Below are positions 44,961 to 53,198 of a DNA stretch of 64,000 nt, piece by piece; positions within the stretch are counted from its first letter, which is position 1; each line of letters starts with the position of its first letter. Under the pieces are notes generated by a model. It had not been told where the DNA came from and did not search any database. It saw only the letters and a program-made list of their open reading frames with translations. Source of the DNA: Winogradskyella sp046545555 (GTDB lineage Bacteria > Bacteroidota > Bacteroidia > Flavobacteriales > Flavobacteriaceae); assembly GCF_046545555.1 (NCBI RefSeq), contig NZ_JBHZTH010000001.1:1612001-1676000 (forward strand). The letters are read 5' to 3'. The position numbers were made by a program, and so were the translations under genes.

Positions 44961-44965
44961 CAATA

Positions 44966-45583
44966 ATGGAATTTTCATCTAAGCTTTTAGAGAATGCAGT
45001 AAATGAGATGTCGCAATTACCTAGTATAGGTAAGCGCACAGCATTGAGACTTGTGTTGCATTTATTGCGTCAACCAGAGCATCAAACATTTCAATTATCC
45101 GAAGCTTTGTCTAAAGTAAGATCAGAAATTAATTTTTGTAATTCTTGTCATAATATTAGTGATAAACCGCTTTGTGAAATTTGTTCAAACCCTAATAGAA
45201 ATAGTCAAATCATTTGTGTTGTAGAGGATATTAGAGATGTAATGGCAGTAGAGAATACGAGTTCGTTTAAAGGTTTGTATCATGTTTTAGGAGGTAAAAT
45301 TTCTCCAATGGATGGCATTGGTCCACAAGATTTAAATATCGCTTCCTTGGTAGAAAAAGTAAAGTCTGGGAAGGTAGAAGAGCTTATATTCGCTATGAGT
45401 CCTACAATGGAAGGTGATACAACTAATTTTTATATTTTTAGACAGATTCAAGAGCATAATATTGCAACTTCTACAATCGCCCGAGGGGTAGCCGCAGGTA
45501 ATGAATTGGAGTATACAGATGAAATCACTCTAGGACGCAGTATAGTAGACCGCATTCCTTTTGAAACCTCTTTGAAATTGTAA
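44966..45583 (+). CDS. recR: Recombination mediator protein RecR
   Basis: The 205-residue protein (start ATG at 44966; the frame upstream to 44894 runs through the terminator and is non-coding) has an HhH motif (LPSIGKRTALRLVLHLL). A C4 zinc finger (CNSCHNISDKPLCEIC) and a Toprim domain (ICVVEDIRDVMAVE, SPTMEGDTTNFYI) follow. RecR helps RecFOR load RecA at gaps and breaks. The next gene (glycosyltransferase) begins seven bases after its stop and could be co-transcribed. Confidence 0.96.
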   Translation: MEFSSKLLENAVNEMSQLPSIGKRTALRLVLHLLRQPEHQTFQLSEALSKVRSEINFCNSCHNISDKPLCEICSNPNRNSQIICVVEDIRDVMAVENTSSFKGLYHVLGGKISPMDGIGPQDLNIASLVEKVKSGKVEELIFAMSPTMEGDTTNFYIFRQIQEHNIATSTIARGVAAGNELEYTDEITLGRSIVDRIPFETSLKL

Positions 45584-45590
45584 GTTATAT

Positions 45591-46691
45591 TTGAAATTAT
45601 CTGTTGTCATACTAAATTATAATGTGCGCTACTTTTTAGAATTAAGTTTAAAAAGTGTAGAAGCCGCTATAAAGACTATTGATGCGGAAATAATAGTAGT
45701 TGACAATAACTCTTCGGACGGAAGTTGTGAGATGGTAAAAGAGCTGTTTCCGTCCGTAAAGCTAATCGTAAACAAAGAGAACTCGGGTTTTTCAAAAGGT
45801 AATAATATTGGTGTGGCTGAAGCTAACGGTGAGTATTTATGTATTCTCAATCCAGATACGGTAGTTGCAGAAGATACTTTTGCAAAACTTCTTTCTTATG
45901 CTAAGTCTAAAAATGATTTAGGAATTATTGGTTGTCAATTAATTGATGGAAAAGGCCAGTTTCTGCCAGAAAGTAAACGTAACATACCAAAGCCTAAAGT
46001 CGCTTTAAAAAAGCTACTAGGTAGATCACATGATTATTATGCTAATCAAATACAAATCGAAGAAACTGGTAGAGTTGAAATTTTAGTAGGCGCTTTCATG
46101 CTTTTAAAAAAGGCGGTATATAACGCGGTTGGTGGTTTTGATGAAGACTATTTTATGTACGGAGAAGATATTGACTTATCGTATAAAATATTAAAAGCAG
46201 GCTATCACAACTATTATTTTGGCGAAACTACAATTATTCATTTTAAAGGAGAAAGTACATTAAGAGATGCAAATTATGCAAAACGTTTTTATGGAGCGAT
46301 GCAAATATTCTATAAAAAGCATTTTAAACGGAATCTCCTATTTAATGGATTAGTCTGGCTTGGTATTAAAATGGCTTATAGTATTCGAACTTTTCCTGCT
46401 AATGTGAATATAAAGCTAAATAACATCTATATTTATTCTGAAGTTGTTAATTCGTCTTTAAGTAAAGTTTTTAAAGAGCCTGTAAATGAATTAACCTCTT
46501 TATCAAATGAAATTAAGAACGATAGCATGTTGATTTATGATTTCAATTATTTGAGTATAACAAATGTTATAGATGATATTAAACAAAAATCTAAACAAGA
46601 AAATATTGTTATTAGATTTATTCCAAAAAACAGTAATTTTATCATCGGCAGTGATAGTGCAATAAATAGAGGCGAAATAGTAAAGTTTTGA
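45591..46691 (+). CDS. Family 2 glycosyltransferase (rhamnosyltransferase-like, TTG start)
   Basis: The 366-residue protein starts with TTG at 45591, immediately before the first beta strand (MKLSVVILNYNV), so the start is well placed. The GT-A core includes LIVNKENSGFSKGNNIGVAE, the DxD-like ILNPDTV, and the acceptor region AVGGFDEDYFMYGEDIDLSY typical of WbbL-like enzymes. The C-terminal third has no further motif. It may build polysaccharide or lipopolysaccharide. The neighbour recR is functionally unrelated. Confidence 0.88.
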   Translation: MKLSVVILNYNVRYFLELSLKSVEAAIKTIDAEIIVVDNNSSDGSCEMVKELFPSVKLIVNKENSGFSKGNNIGVAEANGEYLCILNPDTVVAEDTFAKLLSYAKSKNDLGIIGCQLIDGKGQFLPESKRNIPKPKVALKKLLGRSHDYYANQIQIEETGRVEILVGAFMLLKKAVYNAVGGFDEDYFMYGEDIDLSYKILKAGYHNYYFGETTIIHFKGESTLRDANYAKRFYGAMQIFYKKHFKRNLLFNGLVWLGIKMAYSIRTFPANVNIKLNNIYIYSEVVNSSLSKVFKEPVNELTSLSNEIKNDSMLIYDFNYLSITNVIDDIKQKSKQENIVIRFIPKNSNFIIGSDSAINRGEIVKF

Positions 46692-46738
46692 TAGATGTAT
46701 TTTTTGAATAAAAAGCAAAGAAATATCTCTTTTTTTAT

Positions 46739-46746
46739 TAATTTTG
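46739..46746 (+). promoter_or_regulatory. Bacteroidota -7 promoter element for the E2 gene
   Basis: TAATTTTG fits TAnnTTTG and lies 37 bases before the ATG at 46784. A -33 TTTG at the expected distance is not seen. Confidence 0.4.
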
Positions 46747-46783
46747 CAGTCAATTAGCAATTAAAGACCTTCAAATTATAGAT

Positions 46784-48142
46784 ATGGCAAAGTTTGAACT
46801 TAAGTTACCTAAAATGGGAGAGAGTGTTGCGGAAGCGACTATAACCTCTTGGCTTAAAGAAATAGGCGATACAATAGAAGCAGATGAAGCCGTTTTAGAA
46901 ATTGCGACCGATAAAGTAGACAGTGAAGTACCTAGTGAGGTTGATGGAATTTTAGTAGAAAAACTATTTAATGTTGACGACGTTGTTCAAGTAGGTCAGA
47001 CCATAGCGGTTATAGAAGTTGAGGGAGAAGGTACGATTGAGATAAAAGGGCAAGAAGAGCAGCCAGTCGTTGAGGCAGAAGTACCAAAGGAGGCTGCGGA
47101 TGTTACTAAAACTGTTGTTGCCGCTAAAGAAACTACAGCAGCTGTTATATCCTCAGAAGACCGTTTTTACTCGCCATTAGTAAAGAATATAGCAAAAGCA
47201 GAAGGGGTTTCTCAGTCAGAATTAGATGCTATTCCTGGAACAGGAAAAGATGGCAGAGTAACTAAAAATGATATTAAAACATATTTACAATCTCGAGGAG
47301 AAACAACAATTTCTGAACCTAAGATTACTGAAGTTAGTGCAACGCCCTTATCATCTAATTCAAGTGAGGTAAAAGAATCAGGACCATTAAAACCAATAGA
47401 AAAATCTAAAACTACTTCAGTAATTGCATCAGGTGATGATGAAATTATTGAAATGAGTAGAATGGGCAAACTCATTTCCAAATACATGGTGGATTCTGTA
47501 CAAACGTCTGCACATGTTCAATCTTTTATAGAGGCCGATGTAACGGATATATGGAATTGGAGAAATAAGCATAAAGATAATTTTAAAAAGCGCGAAGGTG
47601 AAAACCTAACGTTTACACCAATATTTATGGAGGCCGTTGCTAGAGCATTACGCGACTTCCCATTAATGAATATTTCTGTTCAAGGCGATAGTATAATTAA
47701 AAAGAAGCATATAAACTTAGGTATGGCAGCTGCATTGCCAGATGGGAACTTAATTGTGCCAGTTATTAAAGATGCTGATCAGCTAAATCTTTTCGGCATG
47801 GCTAAAAAAGTAAATGATTTAGCAAATAGAGCACGGTTAGGGCAATTAAATCCAGACGATATACAAGGAGGGACTTATACAGTTACAAATGTTGGTACGT
47901 TTGGCAGTATAATGGGCACTCCTATTATTAATCAACCACAAGTTGGTATATTGGCCTTAGGTGCAATACGTAAAATGCCTGCAGTTATAGAAACACCAGA
48001 GGGTGACTTTATAGGTATCCGTTACAAGATGATTATGTCACATTCTTATGATCATCGTGTAGTAAATGGAGCACTTGGAGGACAGTTTGTAAAAGCTGTT
48101 AAAGAGTACTTGGAAGCTTGGGACTCTAATAGAGAGATTTAA
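46784..48142 (+). CDS. Dihydrolipoamide acyltransferase (E2) of a 2-oxo acid dehydrogenase complex
   Basis: The 452-residue protein has a lipoyl domain with lipoylated K44 (IATDKVDSEVP) and a peripheral-subunit-binding domain (about 128-168; DRFYSPLVKNIAKAEGVS, IPGTGKDGRVTKNDIKTYL). The C-terminal catalytic domain has H424 in SYDHRVVNGALGG. The usual HxxxDG active-site motif reads HRVVNG, with Asn in place of Asp. Its two Asp-free positions may slow catalysis or be tolerated. The substrate (branched-chain or pyruvate) cannot be decided without E1 and E3 neighbours, which are absent here. Confidence 0.93.
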   Translation: MAKFELKLPKMGESVAEATITSWLKEIGDTIEADEAVLEIATDKVDSEVPSEVDGILVEKLFNVDDVVQVGQTIAVIEVEGEGTIEIKGQEEQPVVEAEVPKEAADVTKTVVAAKETTAAVISSEDRFYSPLVKNIAKAEGVSQSELDAIPGTGKDGRVTKNDIKTYLQSRGETTISEPKITEVSATPLSSNSSEVKESGPLKPIEKSKTTSVIASGDDEIIEMSRMGKLISKYMVDSVQTSAHVQSFIEADVTDIWNWRNKHKDNFKKREGENLTFTPIFMEAVARALRDFPLMNISVQGDSIIKKKHINLGMAAALPDGNLIVPVIKDADQLNLFGMAKKVNDLANRARLGQLNPDDIQGGTYTVTNVGTFGSIMGTPIINQPQVGILALGAIRKMPAVIETPEGDFIGIRYKMIMSHSYDHRVVNGALGGQFVKAVKEYLEAWDSNREI

Positions 48143-48180
48143 CAAATTCCTTGGGTTAAAGAGGTCTTACAATACAAAAT

Positions 48181-48211
48181 AAAAAGCACGGTTTTAGACT
48201 GTGCTTTTTTT
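48181..48211 (+). terminator. Terminator after the E2 gene
   Basis: AAAAAGCAC (48181-48189) pairs with GTGCTTTTT (48201-48209), leading into a T run. Confidence 0.85.
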
Positions 48212-48333
48212 AGTTTTTTATGAACCTTTAAATTATTTTGGCCGTCTAAGTTCATAAATTCAAGTCAGCTTTTTAAGTCCTAACAAGGCTATTCTACTTA
48301 TTCTAATTATCTTTGATTTTCAAACAATAACAT

Positions 48334-49110
48334 ATGCAACTCAACCTTAACAAACCCATCTGCTTTTTCGATTTAGAAACTACAGGAATAAATATTTCTA
48401 AAGATAGAATTGTAGAAATTTCAATTCTCAAAGTCTATCCTGATGGGAAGGAGGATACTAAAACTTGGATTGTTAATCCAGAGATGCCAATTCCGACTGA
48501 GGTAACAGCTATTCATGGTATTTCAGATGCTGATGTAGTAGATAAACCTACTTTTAAGGAATTATCTAAGGAAATTTATAATATAATAAAGGACTCTGAT
48601 TTAGGTGGTTTTAATTCTAACCGTTTCGATATACCTTTATTAGCAGAAGAAATGCTTAGAGCAGAAATAGATTTTGATATGAAGGGTAGGCAATCTGTAG
48701 ATGTGCAAACTATTTTTCATAAAATGGAACAGCGCACACTGAGTGCTGCATATAATTTTTATTGTGATAAAAGTTTAGATGATGCCCATAGTGCTGAGGC
48801 AGATACTAAAGCTACTTACGAAGTTTTAAAAGCACAATTAGATAGGTACGACACTCTAGAAAATGATACTAAATTTTTGGCTGAGTTTAGCTCACGCAAG
48901 AAATTTGCCGATTTTGCAGGTTTTATAATCTTTAATAAAGAAGGGGAAGAATGTTTTTCTTTTGGTAAGCACAAAAGTAAGAGAGTAGTTGATGTTATGG
49001 AAAAAGAACCAGGATATTTTGGTTGGTTACTCAATGCAGACTTTCCTTTATATACTAAAAAAGTATTAACTGCTATAAAGTTACGTCAGTTTAATAATAA
49101 ATTAAGTTAG
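48334..49110 (+). CDS. DEDDh-family 3'-5' exonuclease
   Basis: The 258-residue protein has the exonuclease motifs ExoI FFDLETTGI (D13, E15), ExoII GGFNSNRFDIP (D99) and ExoIII DDAHSAEADTKAT (H152, D157). It belongs to the DnaQ-like/polymerase III epsilon family and may proofread or repair DNA. The C-terminal 80 residues (FGKHKSKRVVDVMEKEPGYF) carry a GKHK-type segment seen in related flavobacterial proteins. It starts a four-gene run with the FAH, Hpt and cinA genes. Confidence 0.92.
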   Translation: MQLNLNKPICFFDLETTGINISKDRIVEISILKVYPDGKEDTKTWIVNPEMPIPTEVTAIHGISDADVVDKPTFKELSKEIYNIIKDSDLGGFNSNRFDIPLLAEEMLRAEIDFDMKGRQSVDVQTIFHKMEQRTLSAAYNFYCDKSLDDAHSAEADTKATYEVLKAQLDRYDTLENDTKFLAEFSSRKKFADFAGFIIFNKEGEECFSFGKHKSKRVVDVMEKEPGYFGWLLNADFPLYTKKVLTAIKLRQFNNKLS

Positions 49111-49133
49111 GCTCTAATCTTAAACGTCAAAAA

Positions 49134-49745
49134 ATGAAACTCATCTGTATTGGTCGAAATTATACAGACCATATAAAAGAATTAGAGAACGAAAAGCCAG
49201 CAGAACCTGTTGTGTTTTTAAAACCAGATACTTCGATTTTGTTGAAGAAGCAACCATTTTTTATACCAGATTTTTCTAATGATGTACATCATGAGGTTGA
49301 AGTTTTAGTGAAAATCAAAAAAGTTGGAAAATATATAGATAAGAAATTTGCTCATAAATATTATGATGATATTGGGCTTGGAATAGACTTTACCGCACGT
49401 GATGTACAAGCACAATTAAAAGCTAAAGGTTTGCCTTGGGAAAAAGCAAAGGCATTCGATGGGGCAGCAGTGATAGGTAAGTGGTTGCCTAAGGATCAAT
49501 TTAATGATATTAATACTATTGACTTCAGTTTAAAAAAAAATGATGAAATTGTACAATCAGGTAATACCAAATTAATGCTTTGGAAGATTGATGAACTAAT
49601 AGAATATGTATCAAAATATTTTACTTTAAAAATTGGAGATATTATCTTTACCGGCACACCTTCAGGAGTTGGTAAGGTTTTTGCAAACGATCAATTAAAA
49701 GGATATATTGGGAATAAAGAACTATTTTCAATAAAAATTAAATAA
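49134..49745 (+). CDS. Fumarylacetoacetate hydrolase family protein
   Basis: The 203-residue protein is a single FAH domain with the metal-binding motif HHEVEVLVKI, the GIDFTARDVQAQLKAKGLPW region and GDIIFTGTPSGVGKV at the C-terminus. Members cleave or decarboxylate beta-keto or acylpyruvate substrates; this size fits acylpyruvase-type enzymes. The stop is immediately followed by the next start, so the operon is tightly coupled. Confidence 0.92.
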   Translation: MKLICIGRNYTDHIKELENEKPAEPVVFLKPDTSILLKKQPFFIPDFSNDVHHEVEVLVKIKKVGKYIDKKFAHKYYDDIGLGIDFTARDVQAQLKAKGLPWEKAKAFDGAAVIGKWLPKDQFNDINTIDFSLKKNDEIVQSGNTKLMLWKIDELIEYVSKYFTLKIGDIIFTGTPSGVGKVFANDQLKGYIGNKELFSIKIK

Positions 49746-50087
49746 ATGGCAGAATATTATAAACTACATCGCGTTCGTGAAATGGCAGAGAACGACGAAG
49801 ATTTTGTTGCAGCGTTAGCAGCAGCTTTCATAGAAGAAGTGCCTGAGGACGCAGAACGTTTAAAAAAATCAGTTCCAGCAGGAGATTTTCACGAAACCTA
49901 CCAAGCTGCTCACAAAATGAAGCCGACGATAGACCTATTTGAGCTAGGTGTTTTAGATACTTTAATCGAAGTACAAGATTGGGGAAAACACGAGCAAGCA
50001 GACAAAGATGTGTCTATCCAACTCAAAGTTGTCTTAATAGCTGTGGAGAATGCAGTAAATGAAATTAAAGCCGACTTCGGATTATAA
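49746..50087 (+). CDS. Stand-alone histidine phosphotransfer (Hpt) domain protein
   Basis: The 113-residue helical protein has an Hpt domain with the phosphorylatable H56 in TYQAAHKMKPTIDLFEL. It could pass phosphate between response regulator domains in a phosphorelay. It lies exactly between the FAH and cinA genes with no spacer on either side, an unusual position for a signalling protein. No hybrid kinase is adjacent. Confidence 0.88.
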   Translation: MAEYYKLHRVREMAENDEDFVAALAAAFIEEVPEDAERLKKSVPAGDFHETYQAAHKMKPTIDLFELGVLDTLIEVQDWGKHEQADKDVSIQLKVVLIAVENAVNEIKADFGL

Positions 50088-51338
50088 ATGCAAGCTGAAA
50101 TAATTACTATTGGCGACGAAATTCTAATAGGCCAAATTGTAGATACAAATTCTGCATTTTTAGGAAAAGAGTTTAATAAGGCTGGTATATCTATTTATCA
50201 AATTACTTCTGTACAAGACGATAAAGCCCATATTTTAAAGTCGTTAAAGGAAGCAGAAGAAAATGCAGACATCATTATTGTTACTGGTGGTCTAGGACCT
50301 ACAAAAGATGATATTACAAAACATACTATTTGTGAATACTTTAATGATTCTTTGGTCGAAAATAAAAAAGTACTTGCTCATGTAGAGCATTTGTTTTCTA
50401 AATATATTAATACGCCTATTTCAGAATTAAATCGCAAACAAGCACTTGTTCCCTCAAAAGCTAAGGTGCTAATGAATCTTTTTGGTACTGCACCAGGTAT
50501 GTGGTTAGAAAAAAATGGGAAAGTATTTGTATCACTGCCTGGTGTGCCATACGAAATGAAAGCTTTAATTACTAATGAAGTAATTCCAGCCTTAAGATCA
50601 AAGTTTAAATTCCCCTATATAAAACACAAAACCATATTAACTTATGGATTGGGTGAAAGTGCTATAGCGAATAGAATAGAAGCTTGGGAAGATGCATTGC
50701 CGAAATTCATAAAATTAGCATACTTACCTAGTTTGGGTAAAGTAAGATTACGATTATCTGCTAAGTCAATGAATAAGAATTTGGTAGATGAAGAGATTGA
50801 AAAGCAAATTAACATACTATTGCCCCAAATTAAAGATATTTTTGTTGGGTTTGAAGAAGACTTGTCATTAGAAGCTTTAATAGGGAAGCAATTAACTGAG
50901 ATGGGTAAAACATTATCGATTGCAGAAAGTTGTACCGGTGGAAAAATTGCACAGGCCTTTACTGCTAATGCAGGAGCATCAAAATATTTTAAAGGGAGTA
51001 TTGTGAGCTACGCTACTGAATCTAAAGTAAATATACTAGGAGTTTCTCAAGCAGATATAATGTCACATTCGGTTGTGAGTAAAGCAGTGGCAATGACAAT
51101 GGCAAAAAATGTAAGAGAACTTTTTAATACGGATTATGCAATTAGCACCACAGGTAATGCAGGTCCTTCAAAAGGCGAATCTGATGCAGATGTTGGTACC
51201 GTCTGGATTGCAATAGCTACTAAGACCAACGTTTACTCTGAAGTTTTTAACTTTAGTAATCAAAGAGAAAAGGTGATTAATAAGGCTAAGAATAAAGCTT
51301 TTGAAATGCTTCAGAAAGAAATAACAATTAAACCTTAA
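50088..51338 (+). CDS. cinA: CinA family competence/damage-inducible protein
   Basis: The 416-residue protein has an N-terminal molybdopterin-binding-like domain (about 1-175; EIITIGDEILIGQIVDTNSA, IIVTGGLGPTKDDITKHTI) and a C-terminal CinA/PncC domain (about 255-412; LSIAESCTGGKIAQAFTANA, YAISTTGNAGPSKGESDADV). Known CinA enzymes cleave ADP-ribose and deamidate NMN (pyridine nucleotide recycling). It is the last gene of the exonuclease-FAH-Hpt run, starting with no gap after the Hpt gene. Confidence 0.94.
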   Translation: MQAEIITIGDEILIGQIVDTNSAFLGKEFNKAGISIYQITSVQDDKAHILKSLKEAEENADIIIVTGGLGPTKDDITKHTICEYFNDSLVENKKVLAHVEHLFSKYINTPISELNRKQALVPSKAKVLMNLFGTAPGMWLEKNGKVFVSLPGVPYEMKALITNEVIPALRSKFKFPYIKHKTILTYGLGESAIANRIEAWEDALPKFIKLAYLPSLGKVRLRLSAKSMNKNLVDEEIEKQINILLPQIKDIFVGFEEDLSLEALIGKQLTEMGKTLSIAESCTGGKIAQAFTANAGASKYFKGSIVSYATESKVNILGVSQADIMSHSVVSKAVAMTMAKNVRELFNTDYAISTTGNAGPSKGESDADVGTVWIAIATKTNVYSEVFNFSNQREKVINKAKNKAFEMLQKEITIKP

Positions 51339-51356
51339 AAAAAGTAGGTTTTTATG

Positions 51357-51387
51357 TTTGTTGAAACGTAAAGTTTTCATAAATTTG
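51357..51387 (+). promoter_or_regulatory. Bacteroidota promoter for rpmB
   Basis: TTTG (51357-51360), a 19-base spacer, and TAAATTTG (51380-51387) fit the TTTG-N19-TAnnTTTG consensus of the primary Bacteroidota sigma factor. The ATG is at 51427, so the leader is about 33 bases. Confidence 0.75.
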
Positions 51388-51426
51388 CATCCTGTTAAAA
51401 ATTAACATACCTAAAGAAAGAATACA

Positions 51427-51663
51427 ATGTCAAGAGTTTGTGAACTTACTGGGAAAAAAGCGATGGTTGGAAACAATGTTTCTCACGCGATGAATAAAAC
51501 GAAACGCAAGTTTAACGCTAACTTAGTTAAAAAACGTTTTTTTATTCCTGAAGAAGATAAGTGGGTAACATTAAAAGTTTCTACATCTGCATTAAAAACA
51601 ATCAATAAGATTGGTATCAGTGCAATGTTAAAAGAAGCTAGAGCAAAAGGATTTTACAAATAA
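51427..51663 (+). CDS. rpmB: Large ribosomal subunit protein bL28
   Basis: The 78-residue basic protein begins MSRVCELTGKKAMVGNNVSH and continues NKTKRKFNANLVKKRFFIPE, the signature of bL28. It is first in the rpmB-rpmG-DUF4295 operon that is typical of Bacteroidota, under a well matched promoter. Confidence 0.97.
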   Translation: MSRVCELTGKKAMVGNNVSHAMNKTKRKFNANLVKKRFFIPEEDKWVTLKVSTSALKTINKIGISAMLKEARAKGFYK

Positions 51664-51689
51664 TAGCATAGCGCTTAAGTCAATTTATA

Positions 51690-51872
51690 ATGGCAAAAAA
51701 AGGAAATAGAATACAAGTTATATTAGAGTGCACTGAGCACAAAGCTTCTGGTCAGCCTGGAACTTCAAGATATATCACAACGAAGAATAAAAAGAATACG
51801 CCAGATCGTATGGAGATTAAGAAATTTAATCCTATTCTGAAGCGTATGACAGTACATAAAGAAATTAAATAA
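51690..51872 (+). CDS. rpmG: Large ribosomal subunit protein bL33
   Basis: The 60-residue basic protein reads MAKKGNRIQVILECTEHKAS and RYITTKNKKNTPDRMEIKKF, as in bL33. It lacks the zinc-binding CxxC pairs seen in some L33 proteins. It lies 26 bases after rpmB and nine bases before the DUF4295 gene. Confidence 0.96.
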   Translation: MAKKGNRIQVILECTEHKASGQPGTSRYITTKNKKNTPDRMEIKKFNPILKRMTVHKEIK

Positions 51873-51881
51873 TTATTTGAC

Positions 51882-52034
51882 ATGGCAAAGAAATCAGTAG
51901 CATCTTTACAGACAGGATCTAAGCGTTTGACGAAAGCGATAAAAATGGTAAAATCACCAAAAACTGGAGCTTACATGTTCGTAGAATCAGTAATGGCACC
52001 AGAATTTGTCAATGACTTTTTAAATAAAAAATAA
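51882..52034 (+). CDS. DUF4295 family small protein (50 aa)
   Basis: The short gene encodes MAKKSVASLQTGSKRLTKAI followed by KMVKSPKTGAYMFVESVMAP and a final FVNDFLNKK. This is the DUF4295 family, a small basic protein regularly found after rpmG in Bacteroidota. Its position and composition suggest a ribosome-associated role; this is not proven. A strong terminator follows. Confidence 0.9.
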   Translation: MAKKSVASLQTGSKRLTKAIKMVKSPKTGAYMFVESVMAPEFVNDFLNKK

Positions 52035-52057
52035 TATTTATTTATCTATAGCTTTAC

Positions 52058-52088
52058 AAAACTGCTTTCATTTGAAAGCAGTTTTTTT
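52058..52088 (+). terminator. Terminator of the rpmB-rpmG operon
   Basis: AAACTGCTTTCA (52058-52069 region) pairs with TGAAAGCAGTTT around a short loop, followed by a T tract to 52088. The TTTG used by the next promoter lies within its stem. Confidence 0.85.
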
Positions 52089-52101
52089 ATGGCTATATTT
52101 G
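52071..52101 (+). promoter_or_regulatory. Bacteroidota promoter for ftsY
   Basis: TTTG (52071-52074), 19 bases, and TATATTTG (52094-52101) form a good consensus match. The -33 element overlaps the terminator hairpin of the preceding operon. A leader of about 68 bases precedes the ATG at 52176. Confidence 0.65.
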
Positions 52102-52175
52102 ACCATGTATGACAACTTAGCAGTAATCTACTATAGGCAAGGTTGTTGCTGTTAGCAAAGCAAATGGAATTATAA

Positions 52176-53150
52176 ATGAGTTTTTTTAAAAAAATATTTT
52201 CTTCTGAAAAGAAAGAAACACTAGATAAAGGTTTAGAGAAGTCTAAGTCATCTTTTTTCAATAAACTAAATAAAGCTGTTGCCGGGAAATCTAAAGTCGA
52301 TGAGGATGTATTAGATAATCTTGAAGAAATCCTAGTGACCAGTGATGTTGGGGTAAATACCACTTTAAAAGTTATTGAACGCATAGAAGAACGCGTGTCA
52401 AAAGACAAGTATTTAGGTACTTCTGAGCTTAACAAGATTTTAAGAGAAGAGATAGCTGGCTTATTATCGGAGACTAATTCTGGAGAAGATACCGATTATA
52501 TAATTCCTGATATTCCAAAACAAGCTGATGGTTCCAAAACACCCTATGTGCTTATGGTTGTTGGAGTTAATGGTGTAGGCAAGACCACAACAATAGGTAA
52601 ATTAGCCTATCAGTTTAAAAAGCAAGGCTTAAAAGTAGTTCTTGGTGCAGCTGATACATTTAGAGCAGCTGCTATAGATCAATTGCAAGTTTGGGCAGAT
52701 CGCGTGGATGTGCCAATGATACGCCAGGAAATGGGATCTGATCCTGCATCAGTAGCTTTTGATGCATTACAATCTGGAGTAAATCAAGAGGCGGATGTTA
52801 TTATTATTGATACAGCAGGGAGATTGCACAATAAAGTTAATTTAATGAATGAGTTAACGAAAGTTAAACGCGTTATGCAAAAGGTAGTTGATAATTCACC
52901 TCATGATGTGCTGTTGGTGTTAGATGGTTCGACTGGTCAAAATGCTTTTGAACAAGCGAAGCAGTTTACTGCAGCAACCGAGGTAACATCTTTAGCAGTT
53001 ACAAAGTTAGATGGCACTGCCAAAGGAGGTGTTGTGATAGGTATAAGTGACCAATTTCAAATCCCAGTGAAATATATTGGAGTAGGTGAAGGTATTGAAG
53101 ACTTGCAAGTTTTTAATAAATATGAGTTCGTAGATTCATTCTTTAAATAG
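52176..53150 (+). CDS. ftsY: Signal recognition particle receptor FtsY
   Basis: The 324-residue GTPase has the NG-domain motifs G1 VVGVNGVGKTTTIGKL (about 125-140), AADTFRAAAIDQL, DTAGRLHNK (G3) and TKLDGTAKGGV (G4). It delivers SRP-bound ribosomes to the Sec translocon at the inner membrane. The N-terminal acidic domain is short (KKETLDKGLEKSKSSFFN), as in many Bacteroidota. It has its own promoter and leader. Confidence 0.97.
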   Translation: MSFFKKIFSSEKKETLDKGLEKSKSSFFNKLNKAVAGKSKVDEDVLDNLEEILVTSDVGVNTTLKVIERIEERVSKDKYLGTSELNKILREEIAGLLSETNSGEDTDYIIPDIPKQADGSKTPYVLMVVGVNGVGKTTTIGKLAYQFKKQGLKVVLGAADTFRAAAIDQLQVWADRVDVPMIRQEMGSDPASVAFDALQSGVNQEADVIIIDTAGRLHNKVNLMNELTKVKRVMQKVVDNSPHDVLLVLDGSTGQNAFEQAKQFTAATEVTSLAVTKLDGTAKGGVVIGISDQFQIPVKYIGVGEGIEDLQVFNKYEFVDSFFK

Positions 53151-53198
53151 ACGTATTATAATCATTCGGTTTTCGTATTTTTATAAAAAATACAAATC

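Noticed and set aside
44894..44965. Extended recR start at 44894
   Set aside because: The extension is encoded within the terminator of the preceding gene.
52046..52435. Minus-strand open frame across the rpmB terminator and ftsY
   Set aside because: It crosses a terminator and promoter and overlaps the conserved ftsY N-terminus.
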